DNA of 64,000 bases. Source: Fallopia convolvulus. Taxonomy: Eukaryota > Streptophyta > Magnoliopsida > Caryophyllales > Polygonaceae. Positions 47,791 through 58,963 of this stretch are shown here, one piece after another. The translations under genes were made by a program, and so were the position numbers. The notes beneath the pieces are model-generated. The model ran no database searches. It had not been told where the DNA came from and was given only the letters and a program-made list of their open reading frames with translations. Every line of letters starts with the position of its first letter. The first letter of the stretch is position 1. The stretch spans positions 43,421,088 through 43,485,087 of the forward strand of contig OZ024721.1 in assembly GCA_964016875.1 (NCBI GenBank), read 5' to 3'.

Positions 47791-49350
47791 TGATAGAGCA
47801 TATAGGTATATGTGTTAGAGCATGTTTTTATTTCCGTTTTATGCATGTTTAGATAGATTTTCGCTTTAAGTTGTAGTTTAGGTTTTATTTCGGTTTAGTT
47901 CGGAATCTACGCGTTTGTGTGCTTTATTGCAGGTTGGAAGGTGAAGCATGGTGGATATGAAGCTAAGGGATGGATATTAGGGGACTATGGAGGAGTTTGA
48001 TGAAGTTTAGAGTGATACAAGTGAAGATTGAAAGAGCTAAGGCCCAAGAGCTTGAGGGATAAAAACGCTTAAACCCGGGACATGCATTAGATTCTTGTTT
48101 TGACACCTCTATCTTGCAATGCTTGGTTTGAGAGCTACAGTGGTCGGATGAAGCTGAATTTGGTATCACTAGAAATCTAATTCGAAGAGCTACAATTCAT
48201 ATTTTTACTCCGAGTCCTAATTCCAACTCGAAGGGGGTCAAAACAGCCTCCGAAGTGTCACTAAACTTGCTGCAAGCAGAGCGCGACCAAAATGGGCAGA
48301 GCGCGACCGCGCTCTCAAGTGTACCAAACCGCGCTCTGGCGCGTGTCAACGACGCTGAATCGGGCTTTAGAGAGATCTTTTAGGCCGACTTTAGTTTATG
48401 TTTTTGGATATTTTTAGAGATAATATAAATACTTTCTTTAGGTTTTATTTGGATCTGATGCTATCTATTATTCTTGTGTTCTAAGTTTTTGAGTTTGGAG
48501 ATTGAAGGGAGACAAAAACCCTAGTTTTTGCAATTGAAGATCAATTTGACTCTTGTAAGTTTTATTTTTCTTCAATGACAATGTCTAGCTAATTTTCTCA
48601 TGTCCAACTAGTTAGTTGAAGTTGTATGCATGATTGTTTGTGAGATTTGAATTATTTTAGTTTGCCTTGACTAGATTGAATCTCTCCGTGCTTGATTGAT
48701 TAAATTCGCTTAGGATTATAATAGATTGGCCACCTATTTTACTTCTAGGTTGAATTAGAACTAGAATAATTAAATAGACGGTGGAATTTGATTATTCATG
48801 GATGAATCCTTTGATTAAACTTATAGACGATGGAATAAGGTTAATCAAAGACGGAGAATTTAATCACAAGACTTCATGAGTAGACGGTGGAATTCATGAT
48901 TATTGTTTCTATTGAATGCTTTGAACTTAATTGCATGATCAACTTGACATAGAAGGTTTTCTAGGTTAATTGATTAAAAGGTTGTTAAAGACGGTGTATA
49001 TTAACAACCACCTTAAGCTTGAATTCATAAATTCACAATAGATTAGTCAAGGGAAATTGAAATAAGGATAATCGAGGATCAAAACTCATGTATGCAATGG
49101 ATACGAAACTGGTTGGACGCTTTTCTCCATATTTGAATCTTAAATCATATTTACTTGCTTTGTTTTAGTTAGTTTTACTAATTTAGATTTTAGTTTACAA
49201 TCACAAAATCCCTCGTTAATTTAGTAATATTACTTAAATACAAATATTCCGAGTCTCTGTGGGTTCGACCCTTACTTCCACTTTACCAAGGTTAGGAAGT
49301 TAGGAATTTACTTTGATAGTGCTTTTATAACGACGTAAAAGTGCTCGTCA
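47791..49350 (+). mobile_element. Solo LTR (Athila/Tat-type), TSD CTGGG
   Basis: Begins TGATAGAGCATATAGG and ends AAGTGCTCGTCA. It is flanked by the exact 5-bp duplication CTGGG (47786-47790 and 49351-49355). It shares long stretches with the minus-strand solo LTR at 5196-6577. A GC-rich insert at about 48279-48350 contains AGAGCGCGACCGCGCTCT, a palindrome. The phrase GTGGGTTCGACCCTTACTTCC at about 49260 is typical of this LTR class. Confidence 0.9.
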
Positions 49351-49446
49351 CTGGGTTGCCTCCTAGTTTCTATTAGAATAAAACAAGTATTTGTATTTGT
49401 ATTTGTAGGATGTTTTGTGTAATGTTGTAAAACCCATATTTCCACT

Positions 49447-49482
49447 TATTATTATTATTATTATTATCATTATTATTATTAT
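49447..49482. repeat. ATT microsatellite
   Basis: About twelve ATT units with one ATC interruption, just downstream of the solo LTR. Confidence 0.9.
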
Positions 49483-49494
49483 ACAAAGGCAATC

Positions 49495-50590
49495 AAATTA
49501 CAAAAAAATAGTGGGAAGCCGAGATACAATATGGGCCCCCACTCCTCTAGCTACAACAAAGCCTATTCTGGTGAAGATATGAGCAGCAACACGAGCCCCA
49601 ATGTCTTGAGTCTTAGAAAACTGTTGAACCCGCTTCAGCAACGCTACAACGTCCATATCCAGTTCCCCAGAGAAGAAAAGGAGAAAGGAAGAAAACCATA
49701 ACCAAAAGCCCGACAACTAGCTTCGTACTTGACCCTCTTTCGATTAGCCTCATCAGTCACAACCCGTCTCAGAACAAAGTCAGACAAACCAGATTGTGTT
49801 AAAGGAGAAGAATCTGTCAAATCAACACATACATCACGACCTCAATCCGAGGAATAGAGTAACACATCTGCAGGTCGGAGAGCTCCGTCATTCCCGCCAG
49901 ACAGTCCAATATCAACCTCTTTCCTTGCCGAAATCTCAAAACGATAACAAATATCAACAAGGGTATCCCGAACAACATTATGCCGATGTTTAAAACCTAC
50001 AATACCAGCACACGACACCGCATGATTACTAAAGATATCCCTAGTGAAAACCCTGGAGCAAGCAGAGCATGGTGTCGAAATAGAGAGCAAAGGAACACCA
50101 AACCGATATCACAACACACAACGATAAGCCTTAGCATTCATCGTCTGTCCTAAACCTGAGATGGGGACCGTCTGAAGCCAAACAGAGGTGTGATCTCCCT
50201 GCTGCGATTTCCACAATGCCGATTGGCGAGGAGATAAAGAAGAGGTGGATTCTGCAGAAGCAGTAACATTTGTGAAATATATATATCTGCCAATTTCTTA
50301 ATGAGTTTAGGGGCAACGACCTCACTAGGATTACACAAAAAGCCAGACTCCACAATTTTATTAAAAAGACTCAACGCATCATCAAAGGCATGACCAAGAC
50401 CAACAATGCTAGCATTCTGAAGAAGCTTTGTTTGTAAATCAGCAGATTGTAACCGAGAAGCAAGAAAAGCATAATCGCGAACATCACCTGCAGAATAGAC
50501 ACCAAGCCCTCCAAACGCAAAAGGTAAGGTAGCAAGTAGCCATTGCCAATCGCCAAAACCAGGTCCCAAAGCAGTAACAATCATAGAAAA
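49495..50590 (-). pseudogene. C-terminal remnant of a plant retroelement-type protein
   Basis: Minus-strand frames, in order, read WLLATLPFAFGGLGVYSAGD (about 50545), then SACSRVFTRDIFSNHAVSCA and GFKHRHNVVRDTLVDICYR (about 50080-49950), DIGLSGGNDGALRPADVLLY, and finally KTQDIGARVAAHIFTRIGF (about 49600). I recall this series from plant proteins annotated as reverse-transcriptase domain-containing, where it lies C-terminal to the polymerase; no polymerase motif is present here. Stops and frameshifts are frequent. The Cys/His pattern may be a degenerate zinc knuckle. The link to a specific element is uncertain. Confidence 0.55.
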
Positions 50591-50774
50591 AGAACATCCT
50601 TATAATAATCATAGAAAAACATCTTGAAAAACACAAACGAGTACAACAAATAATAGAAAAACATCTTGAAAAACACAAACGAGTACAACATCCTTACAAC
50701 AATCATAGAAAAAAACAACACACCATAAAACATCCAAAAAACAACAAGAGATCTATCTATAATATTCCGCATCA

Positions 50775-52870
50775 CTATGACGTCCCGGCTGGTAGGGGGC
50801 TGGTAAGGGGGGAGGCGGTAGGGGGCGGCTGAACAGGGCGCCAGTTCGGTCGAGCTTCAAGCAACTGTACAAAAACTCCTCGCTCAACAACGTCGAAAAA
50901 GGGCACCAGTTCGGGGCCATCTCTCTTGTATGGATGCCAACTTCGGACGATCCCTTCCAAATAAGCCACGCGTTGCGTAAAACAACATGATTAATTAAAT
51001 AGTAATAAATAATTATAGATAGTAATAAACAACATATATGGATTAAGACCGTACCTGGACCATTTCGACCTCACGGGGAACTGTCGCTTGATGAGTACGT
51101 GGACCTCTCAACAGATATGGATGAGAGTGCTCTTGAAGCAATGGTACATAGTCCTCATCCATAGCGTAAGGGAATGGTTGTCTCCCCCTCAGGTACCAAG
51201 GATTGGAAGCGGGAGTCCTAACGGTCACACATGTTAGGGATTTACGTTTATGTCATTCATTGACACATTCAGTATCTTCGAGACATCGTGGAGTGTGATG
51301 GTCATCTATCTCTCCCCAAGGAAAGTGGAAACTATTCATTTCCTGGTGCCATCTCTCCACAAATGTAGAAACCAACGCTTGGTCGATTTCCATGAATGTC
51401 CAATACTTTAGATGACCCAAGTCGATTTGGTTTACAAGTGTCATCCATTCCTCTTCTCGATGGTTATTCGTGAATTCTCTGAAGAAATCTATCGCCTCGG
51501 ACCGACATTGCACTTTAAGCAGTTTCGTCCACTGTTCATATTGTAACAATAAATTGTTTCGAACATTATAAATAATATCTAAAATTTTAAATTATGTGTC
51601 GTTCTTACTTGTTGGTGATCCCAAATGTGACGTGCCCTATGTGTATGAAAGTGGGTGAATAAGGAGATGGAGGATGGGCCGCCACCATATTCGCCCTCCG
51701 GATGGACCGGGGGCATGAATCTCGGGTCCATATAAGCCAGGAGCTAATCATCATGGGTCGCGATATCGGGCTCCTCTAAAGCCGAGTAGTGTATGGGAGG
51801 GGCCTGCGTCGGCATTTGTGAGCCCTCCGGGTTTGTATAAAACGTGAGCGGCATATACGACTCTTGAGGTGGCATACCGTACCACTCTTGGGGTGGCATA
51901 CCATAGCTCGTACTATCATAATTGTACGGCTCTTGGGGTGGATACTACGGGGGTGTTGGTGACCCCAGTATTGGGCATGACTGCTTGATTGACCAACATC
52001 AGCATAGCTCATATTGCCATACGTGAGCTGGGTATGGTTCGCATAGAGGTCCGAAAAAACCCACCACTTCTATTGAGCAATCTTTCGATTGCTGAAATAT
52101 CCCCTAGTTCTGCATGCATTTTTAACGACATTTCTCTAAAATCTAATATCATGCATGAACCTAATATAAACTCATAATTAATCGATAAACTCATAATTAA
52201 TCGATAAAACTAATAACTAATCTATAAATACATTAACCATGAAAATTAAGAAAATTCATAATTAATTTCTACAACTACTTAATCACTAATAATGAAACAT
52301 ACCTTAATGTATCAATTAAACATAAATTAATTAATTATTTTTATAACATAAAATAAGATATAAATTACTACAATGCATGAACATAATTTAAACTCATAAT
52401 TAATCGATAAAACTATTAATTAATGCATAAATATATTAACCATGCAAATTAAGAAAATTCATAATTAATTTCTACAACTACTTAATCACTAATAATTAAA
52501 CACACATAAACTAATTTCTACAACTACTATCACGTAAACTACTTAATCGATAAAACTAATAATTAACATACAAACTACTTAATCGATAAAACTAATAATT
52601 AATCCATAAATTGCAAATAAATTTAATATTTTGCGTACCAAAACCATCGACGGGGACGTAGGAGTGTGTAGGGAGTTGACGGGTTGGCTCGTTGTCGCTT
52701 CCGGACCCGTGACTTGTACCTCCTCTTGAACGCTCGATCCACCAACGTTCTCCCTCGAGACCGCCTTGCTCTCATTTAATTTTTTGTTGGTCGGGATCGG
52801 GATGCATTTTGCCTTCTATGCGAGCTAGAAGATGGAGACGGGGTCTTTGATTTTGACCGAAACATATCAT
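50775..52870 (-). pseudogene. Plant mobile domain (PMD/MAIN-like) protein remnant
   Basis: Minus-strand pieces in order: a Ser/Arg-rich start (MFRSKSKTPSPSSSSHRRQN, about 52865), a Pro/Tyr/Gln-rich stretch at about 52010-51640 ending near GGGPSSISLFTHFHTHRARH, then at 51549-51253 a PMD-like block (IDFFREF, GHLKYWTFMEIDQALVST, VERWHQEMNSFHFPWGE). Later fragments follow (YLRGRQPFPYAMDEDYVP; YLEGIVRSWHPYKRDGPELV). Stops and frame shifts break it. PMD proteins occur both as silencing-related host genes and as passengers of MULE and Ty3 elements. Its closeness to a MULE suggests the latter, but the two are separated by other insertions. Confidence 0.6.
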
Positions 52871-52931
52871 AATCAAAAAAATTATCTTTTAGAAATTAGT
52901 TTATGTGCATATTTCCACGCGGGATAATATC

Positions 52932-53068
52932 TTTTAAGGGATATATCTTTTAGAAGATTTATTTCCTTATAGATAACTTTAGTTTCTCTATAAATACTCT
53001 TGTCCTAGTTTAAGTTTTCTTATCATTCCAGTTAGTTTTAGGGTAGAGGAGAGAGAGAGAGGAGGCGT

Positions 53069-53100
<32 letters not shown>

Positions 53101-53294
53101 AGAGGAACGGGTTTTCTTGGAGAACAAGTTTTGCTTGGATTTGCTTTAACATTAAAATTTTAGGGTAGAGGAGAGAGAGGAGGCGTGAGAGAGAGAAGAG
53201 GAACGGGTTTTCTTGGAGAACAAGTTTTGCTTGGATTTGCTTGTAAGTTTCCTTTTTGATTCAATTGCTTTGTTCTTAATCATGAAATGTGAGT

Positions 53295-53328
<34 letters not shown>

Positions 53329-53857
53329 AGGTTGGGGTTAAACCGAACAATGGTTATGTATGCTTGCCTTTGATCATGTCTTGATTGTTTTTATCATAAA
53401 TCTTCTCACTTGTTCTTAATCCTTGAAACGAAAGTGGATAGGAATTTTTCATTCATAGTTGAAGCGAAAGCAGAAACTTTGAATCAGAATAGTTAATTAG
53501 GGTTTTGAAGCGAAAGCGGATCAATCCTAGTTGAAGTAGAAGGGATAGATAGTAAGTTTATTGATTGGACGAAGTTGGTTGATTTACTTGCTTAGTTAAC
53601 GAAAGTTAGCAACTTTATGTGATAAAAGCATGATCTTTATGTTTCATTACCGTTTGCATGCATAAATATTGTTGTGGGGATACCAAAAGCTTAGATTTTC
53701 TCTTTCTTGATATAAAAACCTAAATTTTCTCTCTTACTTGCGCCCTAAGTAAGAACAAAACTTGATACTGACTTTCTTCCGTGGATGAACCTGACTCCCC
53801 TGTACTCAGCGGGGTCTTGATTATAAATTTATTTGTTGTCAAGAAACCCTCTCAACA
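52932..53857 (+). repeat. 5' LTR, first ~555 bp missing
   Basis: It aligns with the 3' LTR from its position 59519 onward (TTTTAAGGGATATATCT) to the shared end CTCTCAACA. Upstream of 52932 the sequence no longer matches, so the outer part, which in the 3' copy contains the cassettes and the TGATATCC terminus, is absent. Both LTRs share an internal duplication of about 110-120 bp (GGGTAGAGGAGAGA..TGGATTTGCTT) and a CT microsatellite. Confidence 0.85.
53296..53328. repeat. CT microsatellite in 5' LTR
   Basis: About 16 CT units; the matching tract in the 3' LTR at 59879-59925 is longer (about 23 units), so the two LTRs have diverged here by slippage. Confidence 0.9.
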
Positions 53858-53860
53858 AAT

Positions 53861-53878
53861 TGGCGCCGTTGATGGGGA
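53861..53878 (+). other. Primer-binding site
   Basis: TGGCGCCGTTGATGGGGA follows the 5' LTR end by three bases and matches the start of the tRNA-Asp-type PBS used by Athila/Tat elements. Confidence 0.85.
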
Positions 53879-54213
53879 GATTTCAATAGTGCCAAGTTTT
53901 GTTCTTGCGTCTTTCGGGAACACTGTCGAGTCGGTAACGACCCTACCCAGGTCGGTACAGACCTTGTTGACAAACCCAATTTTTTTTCTTTCAGTTTTTC
54001 TGTTTTACGGGATCACTGCAGGCTCGTTACTGACCCCTTGGGCCTCGGTACCGACCCTCTCTGAGAACCCTTTTTGCTTTTAATTTTGTTTATGTTTTGG
54101 TCTTTGCTTACAGTGTCTGCCAGCCAGTTGAAGGACGCCGAGTTGTCTCGAATCTAGCAGTAGACTCAGAACCCGTGCGATCCTTCCAATGCAGATTAAG
54201 AGAAAATAAAGCA

Positions 54214-55893
54214 ATGACAACCCTTGAAGAGATGGCTCAACAGATGGTTGCTCTCCGCATGCAGATGGAAGCATTGCAAGCTGATAGAGACGTTGCGGCA
54301 GTTGAGGTTGAACGTGAATGAAAGAACACTTCCCGTCTTCAAGAGCAGTTGGATGCCTTTCCAAAGAACGCCAAACAATAAATGCACCCAGAACTGAGGG
54401 TGCGAGAGTCCGCAATTGTGCTTCCTGAGATAGAGAAGACTTTTGAGATCAAATCTCAATTCATATCCTTGATCAAAAGGGCTCAGTTTGAGGGAAAACC
54501 CACTGAGTGCCCAATGGAACATATTAGAAATTTCCTTGATTTATGTGACACTATTGCTGCTGACGGTGTCTCTTTAGAATATGTTCTGTTGAAATCTTTC
54601 AAATGGTCTCTTACAAGAAAGGGTCTGAGCTGGTTAGACAGCCTACCTCCCAAGTCAATAAAGAAGTGGGAAACTCTGCATGACTTGTTCATGACAAAGT
54701 TCTTTCCACCTGCCAAGATTACGGAGCTAAGGAAGTGCATCCCCTCCTACCACCAACTACCTAATGAGACCTTTGTGGAGACATGGGAGAGATTCAAGGA
54801 GATGCTTCGACAGTGCCCTACTCATGGGCAATCACAATACGTACTCCAACAAATCTTCTTCCAAGGGATCAACGCTGAAACGAAAAACCGCATTAATTTG
54901 CACATTGCTTGCGGTTTCATAGAGATGGATCCTAATGATGCATGGGTGCTGCTTGACAAGTTAACCAACTACAATGCAATGTAAGGAATGCAACAAGCCC
55001 AACAGACCCAACGAAGGCTCTATAATCCGAACAAGGACGAGGTAATCCCTGAAGTGAAGCACCAGTTCTTGCAAGATGAAATCAACCGCCTGAAAAAGCA
55101 GGTAAGTTATCTAAAATCATCTCCATCTTGTCAAGAATGCGGGTCTCAAGCCCATGCTACTTCTGCATGCACTAACTTGCAATGGGTCCGTGCTGCTGAG
55201 ACATATGAAAAAGCTAACTACATGAGGGGTCCCTATAGGAACCAAGTATATAATTCTTATGCAGGGAGGAATAACAATCATCCCACCTGGGGCAATTATG
55301 CACATGGCCAAGGGAGTCAACCTCCTCAACAAGAAGAAAGGGTTCCACCTTACAGACCTCCAAGCTATCAAGAGCCACCATCCTGGGCGCAAGGACTCCA
55401 TGAAGGAATCAATGGTGTGAAAAACGAGATCAATGGAGTCCGTACTGAGCAAAATAATCAGATGAAGGGTGTACATGCACAATTGGGAGAGATGGAAACA
55501 TGGAGAAAGAGCGCAAACTCCCAACTTGGCAACCTAGCTGCACAAATTCCAAGACCTCAAGGTCAACTCCCAGGCCATCCCGAAGAGAACCCTAGAGGAC
55601 AAATTGCAGCAATACACCTAAGGAGCGGAAAGACATTGCCGAGATATGCTGAAATCAAGGAAAAAGAGCACGACGATGAAGACGAAGTCCCAGTTAAGCC
55701 CGTTACCGACCCCACCCAGGTCGTTACCGAGCCCTCCAAACCAGGTAAGTCTTCTAAACTGACCCCCCTCTCAGTCACGCAGTCGTTAACGCACCCACCA
55801 AGGTCGGTACCGACTCTTCTCCATCACCAATCGACCCTCTTGTCGACTCGGTGGAGCCTGGATCCGGGCCCCTTTCTACTCCAAGTCCGTTAA
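54214..55893 (+). pseudogene. Gag of the Athila-type element, with stops
   Basis: The frame begins MTTLEEMAQQMVALRMQMEA (coiled-coil-like) and carries the plant retrotransposon Gag domain: EHIRNFLDLCDTI, KGLSWLDSLPPKSIKKWETL, MTKFFPPAKITELRKCIPSY, FVETWERFKEMLRQCPTHG. A zinc-knuckle-like CQECGSQAHATSAC follows, then a Gln/Pro-rich tail. In-frame stops lie at 54319-54321, 54379-54381 and 54982-54984, after NYNAM. Reading resumes in the same frame after each, so a full Gag cannot be made without readthrough. The last part overlaps the protease frame by about 40 bp. Confidence 0.85.
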
Positions 55894-57053
55894 AGACTCT
55901 TCCTTTCCCGACCAAGAAGGCTAATGATGTTAAGGAAGAAAAGTTTAGACGCTTTGTCAGATGTCTTCAGGGCTCAAATATTTCTATCCCATTCATTGAG
56001 GCCCTTAATGAAATGCATGCGTACACTAAATTTTTGAAAGAAATCTTAAGCAAGAAAAGGTCCATCACAAAGCTAACTAACGAGGCCCAGTCCATAGAGC
56101 TCCTAGAAAAATTAGGCGATCCAGGTAAGTTTTCTATCACTATTGGTATTGGAGCTTACCGCTTTAAAGCTTTATGTGATTTAGGTGCCAGTGCCAGTCT
56201 ACTTCTTCTATCTATTTGGTCCAAGGCCAATAGGGGACCGCTAGAACCAGTCAATATGAATTTGTACCTGGAAAACAGATCTTGCGTCAAGGCCACTGGA
56301 GTCTTTGACGATGTTCCTATCCAAGTCGGCAAATTCTTTGTACCAAACGACTTCATTGTTCTAGAGATGCCTGAAGACCCTACAATGCCTATCATTCTTG
56401 GAAGACCATTCCTAGCCACAACAGGTGCACGTGTTGATGTAAAGAAGGGACTCCTAACCTTCGATATAGGAGAGGAGAAGGTTGATTTCCATTTCAATCC
56501 TGCTATGAATGAGACTGATGCTATAAAGAGCATTAACGAAGGGACTACCGACCCACCATGGGTCGGTAACGACCTTTTCCTGAGATCAGAAATGAGTAGA
56601 TTCAAGGAGGACGTGCCTATTAAGGAGCGTACCGACCCCCCGTGGGTCGGTAACGACCCATCTCTGTGGGAAAAACACGACACCGGAGGCCAAATCAGGC
56701 CCGTTACCGAGACACTTCCTAACCCAGATAAGTCGATAACGACCCACCACCCCTCGGTAATGACCCCTTCTCTTACATGCAAAGTTGAGTCTTCTTACTT
56801 TCATTCCGTACTTTCTAATGAAGATTTCTCCTTACACCTCTCTTCTACTTTTTCTACATCCCATCCTACTATTCATACTATGAAAGAGTCGAAACCCCCT
56901 TGGTTTTCAGATTTTTCTAACCCTAATGTAGGACTTCCAAGTGTTTTGATTAATGATAGAGGACCACATCTCTTAGAAAGAAGCTTTGATGTTTTTCCGG
57001 ATAAGTATGGGGTTTCTCTTGATCCTTACAAAGTCGGAGAGAAGCCACCTTAG
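55851..57053 (+). CDS. Aspartic protease region of the Athila-type element
   Basis: Open for 400 codons in a different frame from gag. The retroviral-type protease signature is CDLGASASLLLLSIW (usual form CDLGAS.N.MPLS), followed by FFVPNDFIVLEMPED and PIILGRPFLATTGARVDV, matching plant Ty3 proteases. After this comes a tail with the repeated phrase TDPPWVGND, encoded by two GGTCGGTAACGACC-like cassettes. The frame stops at GEKPP without reaching a reverse transcriptase. The switch of frame from gag could be a mutation or a programmed shift; the former is simpler given the stops in gag. Confidence 0.8.
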   Translation: MEPGSGPLSTPSPLKTLPFPTKKANDVKEEKFRRFVRCLQGSNISIPFIEALNEMHAYTKFLKEILSKKRSITKLTNEAQSIELLEKLGDPGKFSITIGIGAYRFKALCDLGASASLLLLSIWSKANRGPLEPVNMNLYLENRSCVKATGVFDDVPIQVGKFFVPNDFIVLEMPEDPTMPIILGRPFLATTGARVDVKKGLLTFDIGEEKVDFHFNPAMNETDAIKSINEGTTDPPWVGNDLFLRSEMSRFKEDVPIKERTDPPWVGNDPSLWEKHDTGGQIRPVTETLPNPDKSITTHHPSVMTPSLTCKVESSYFHSVLSNEDFSLHLSSTFSTSHPTIHTMKESKPPWFSDFSNPNVGLPSVLINDRGPHLLERSFDVFPDKYGVSLDPYKVGEKPP

Positions 57054-58950
57054 GGAAAAGGTAAGTTCGTCGGGCTAACGACGTTAAATGTAGCTCTTAC
57101 GGGAGGCAACCCGCTTTAATTTTGCTTTATTAGATCTTTTTGCTAGCTTTCTTTTGACTTGTTTTTAGGTTAGATTAGTATAATAGGGATAGAAGTTTCT
57201 CTAAAGTGACTCAGGTACAAAGAAGAAAATGAGGGGCTACATTAAAGAAGAAAACAATCAATGACACTTGATACAAGAGCAACAATGAGCAATTGGTGCA
57301 CAAGTAATGGGATCGGTAACGACCCCTTCATGATCGGTACCGACCGCTACAGAAAATCCGAGAAAAAAATTCAAAATTACTCAAGTGATCAATGGTTTCA
57401 AACATGTTCAACTTTATTTTATGAGTTCCCTTTTCCTTATCCTCTTCATTCTTTTTATGTTTTAAACAGTGAGGATACTGTTTGGTTTAAGTATGGGGTG
57501 GAGGAAAAGGAAACTCAGTGTTTGTGTCTTTGTGTTTTAGGATTGATAATGCTCCACTTAGATGTCCTATGATAGTAATAACTTGCTTGATCATGTAATT
57601 CCTTTAGCATGTTTGGATAGCTTTGTCTGAATCATGTTGAAAAGTTGTTTTTATGTGGATATTTAGCATGTGAAGAAATTGAGCACATATGATCTTAGGT
57701 AAAGGTGACTTTAATCCAACAAAAATTTCTACATTGTGAGTTGTTTTTGGCCTTATAGGGAGAACATTAAAGATCCCTCTTTTTTTCATGTGTGATTTTA
57801 CTCTCCTTTTGCATATTATCTCTTGTCATTGATATGGTTATCTATTTCTTAAGACCTATATGAGATATTAGTTCATTGCATGTAAAATCATATCACATCG
57901 AACTTATTTGTTTTAACCCACTTTTTATCCTTCTCTTTCTACCTACCTTATCATTATCCTCTTTTTGAAACCAATTTGAGCCTTGATGCCTTTTATTTAT
58001 AGCTCCACAAAATTGTTCCCTAGCCAATGAAAGCTCTACCCTATTTGGGGATTAGGACTTAGTATTGGGTGTGATGGTTTTGTTGAGTGAGATATATTGG
58101 TTCAAGTATGGGGTAATATTGGGTTGCGTATTTAATTGATCTTGTATTTTTTCATGTAAAAGGAGTTTGGTTCTCTATATGCACTAAGAGAGAAACAAAG
58201 AAAAAAAATCAGAACAGTGACATCGTTACCGACCCAAGTAGGTTCGGTACCGACCTTTCCAGAAAAAATCAGCAATGAAAGAAATCGAGAAGAAAGATGA
58301 GAAAAATCGAAAGTTGAAAAAAGAGTTGAACAGTGAAAAAGTGCACGAGCCAAATTTTCCTTAGTGTTTATAAGCAAGATTAGTTAGGATATTAAAGGGG
58401 TTAAAAGGAAAGAGTATGCATAATGTTAGTAAGTTTGGTATATTATTTTTTGAGAATTTTGGTGAGTTGTGTTGGAGAGTTTAGGAGTCTATATTCCCGG
58501 ATTTTTAGCACCACAAGCCAGAATATGTCCACGCCTTCTTGTTATTACCAAGCCTCATTACAACCCGGTCGAATGGAAGCTTCTATGAAGTTTTTCATTG
58601 AGCCTAAGCTCTCTTGATGATTTTTATATGTTTTGACGTCTCTGGTGGAGAGTTTGGTGATATAAGTAACAATGACTATGTTGATTTTTGTATATAGGAT
58701 TGAGTTGAGAGTTGTTATTATAAGCCCAAACACTTGACAGTTGAGAGAAACACATTAACCCTTGTGAGGTTGGATTCTTAGTTGCTTTTGCTTTAGGTTG
58801 CTCATATATGTGTGATGACGTTAGATTCACTTGTCTATTTCTACTTGTGCTTATGATGTTGCTTTTTGATAAGGGAATTGACTTGAAGAATGTACGTCAT
58901 GATGGTTTTGGTTAATGTCTTGTTGATTGCTTGAGGACAAGCAAGTCTAA
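57054..58950 (+). other. Non-coding internal region where RT/integrase would be
   Basis: About 1.9 kb of AT-rich sequence with no conserved pol motif on either strand. It contains two cassettes (57312-57345 and 58225-58257). It ends in the polypurine-type AAGTATGGGGTATTT at about 58950-58963. Confidence 0.6.
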
Positions 58951-58963
58951 GTATGGGGTATTT

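Noticed and set aside
57261..57572. 103-codon frame in the Athila-type element
   Set aside because: No pol similarity; contains the repeated cassettes and reads as chance open sequence.
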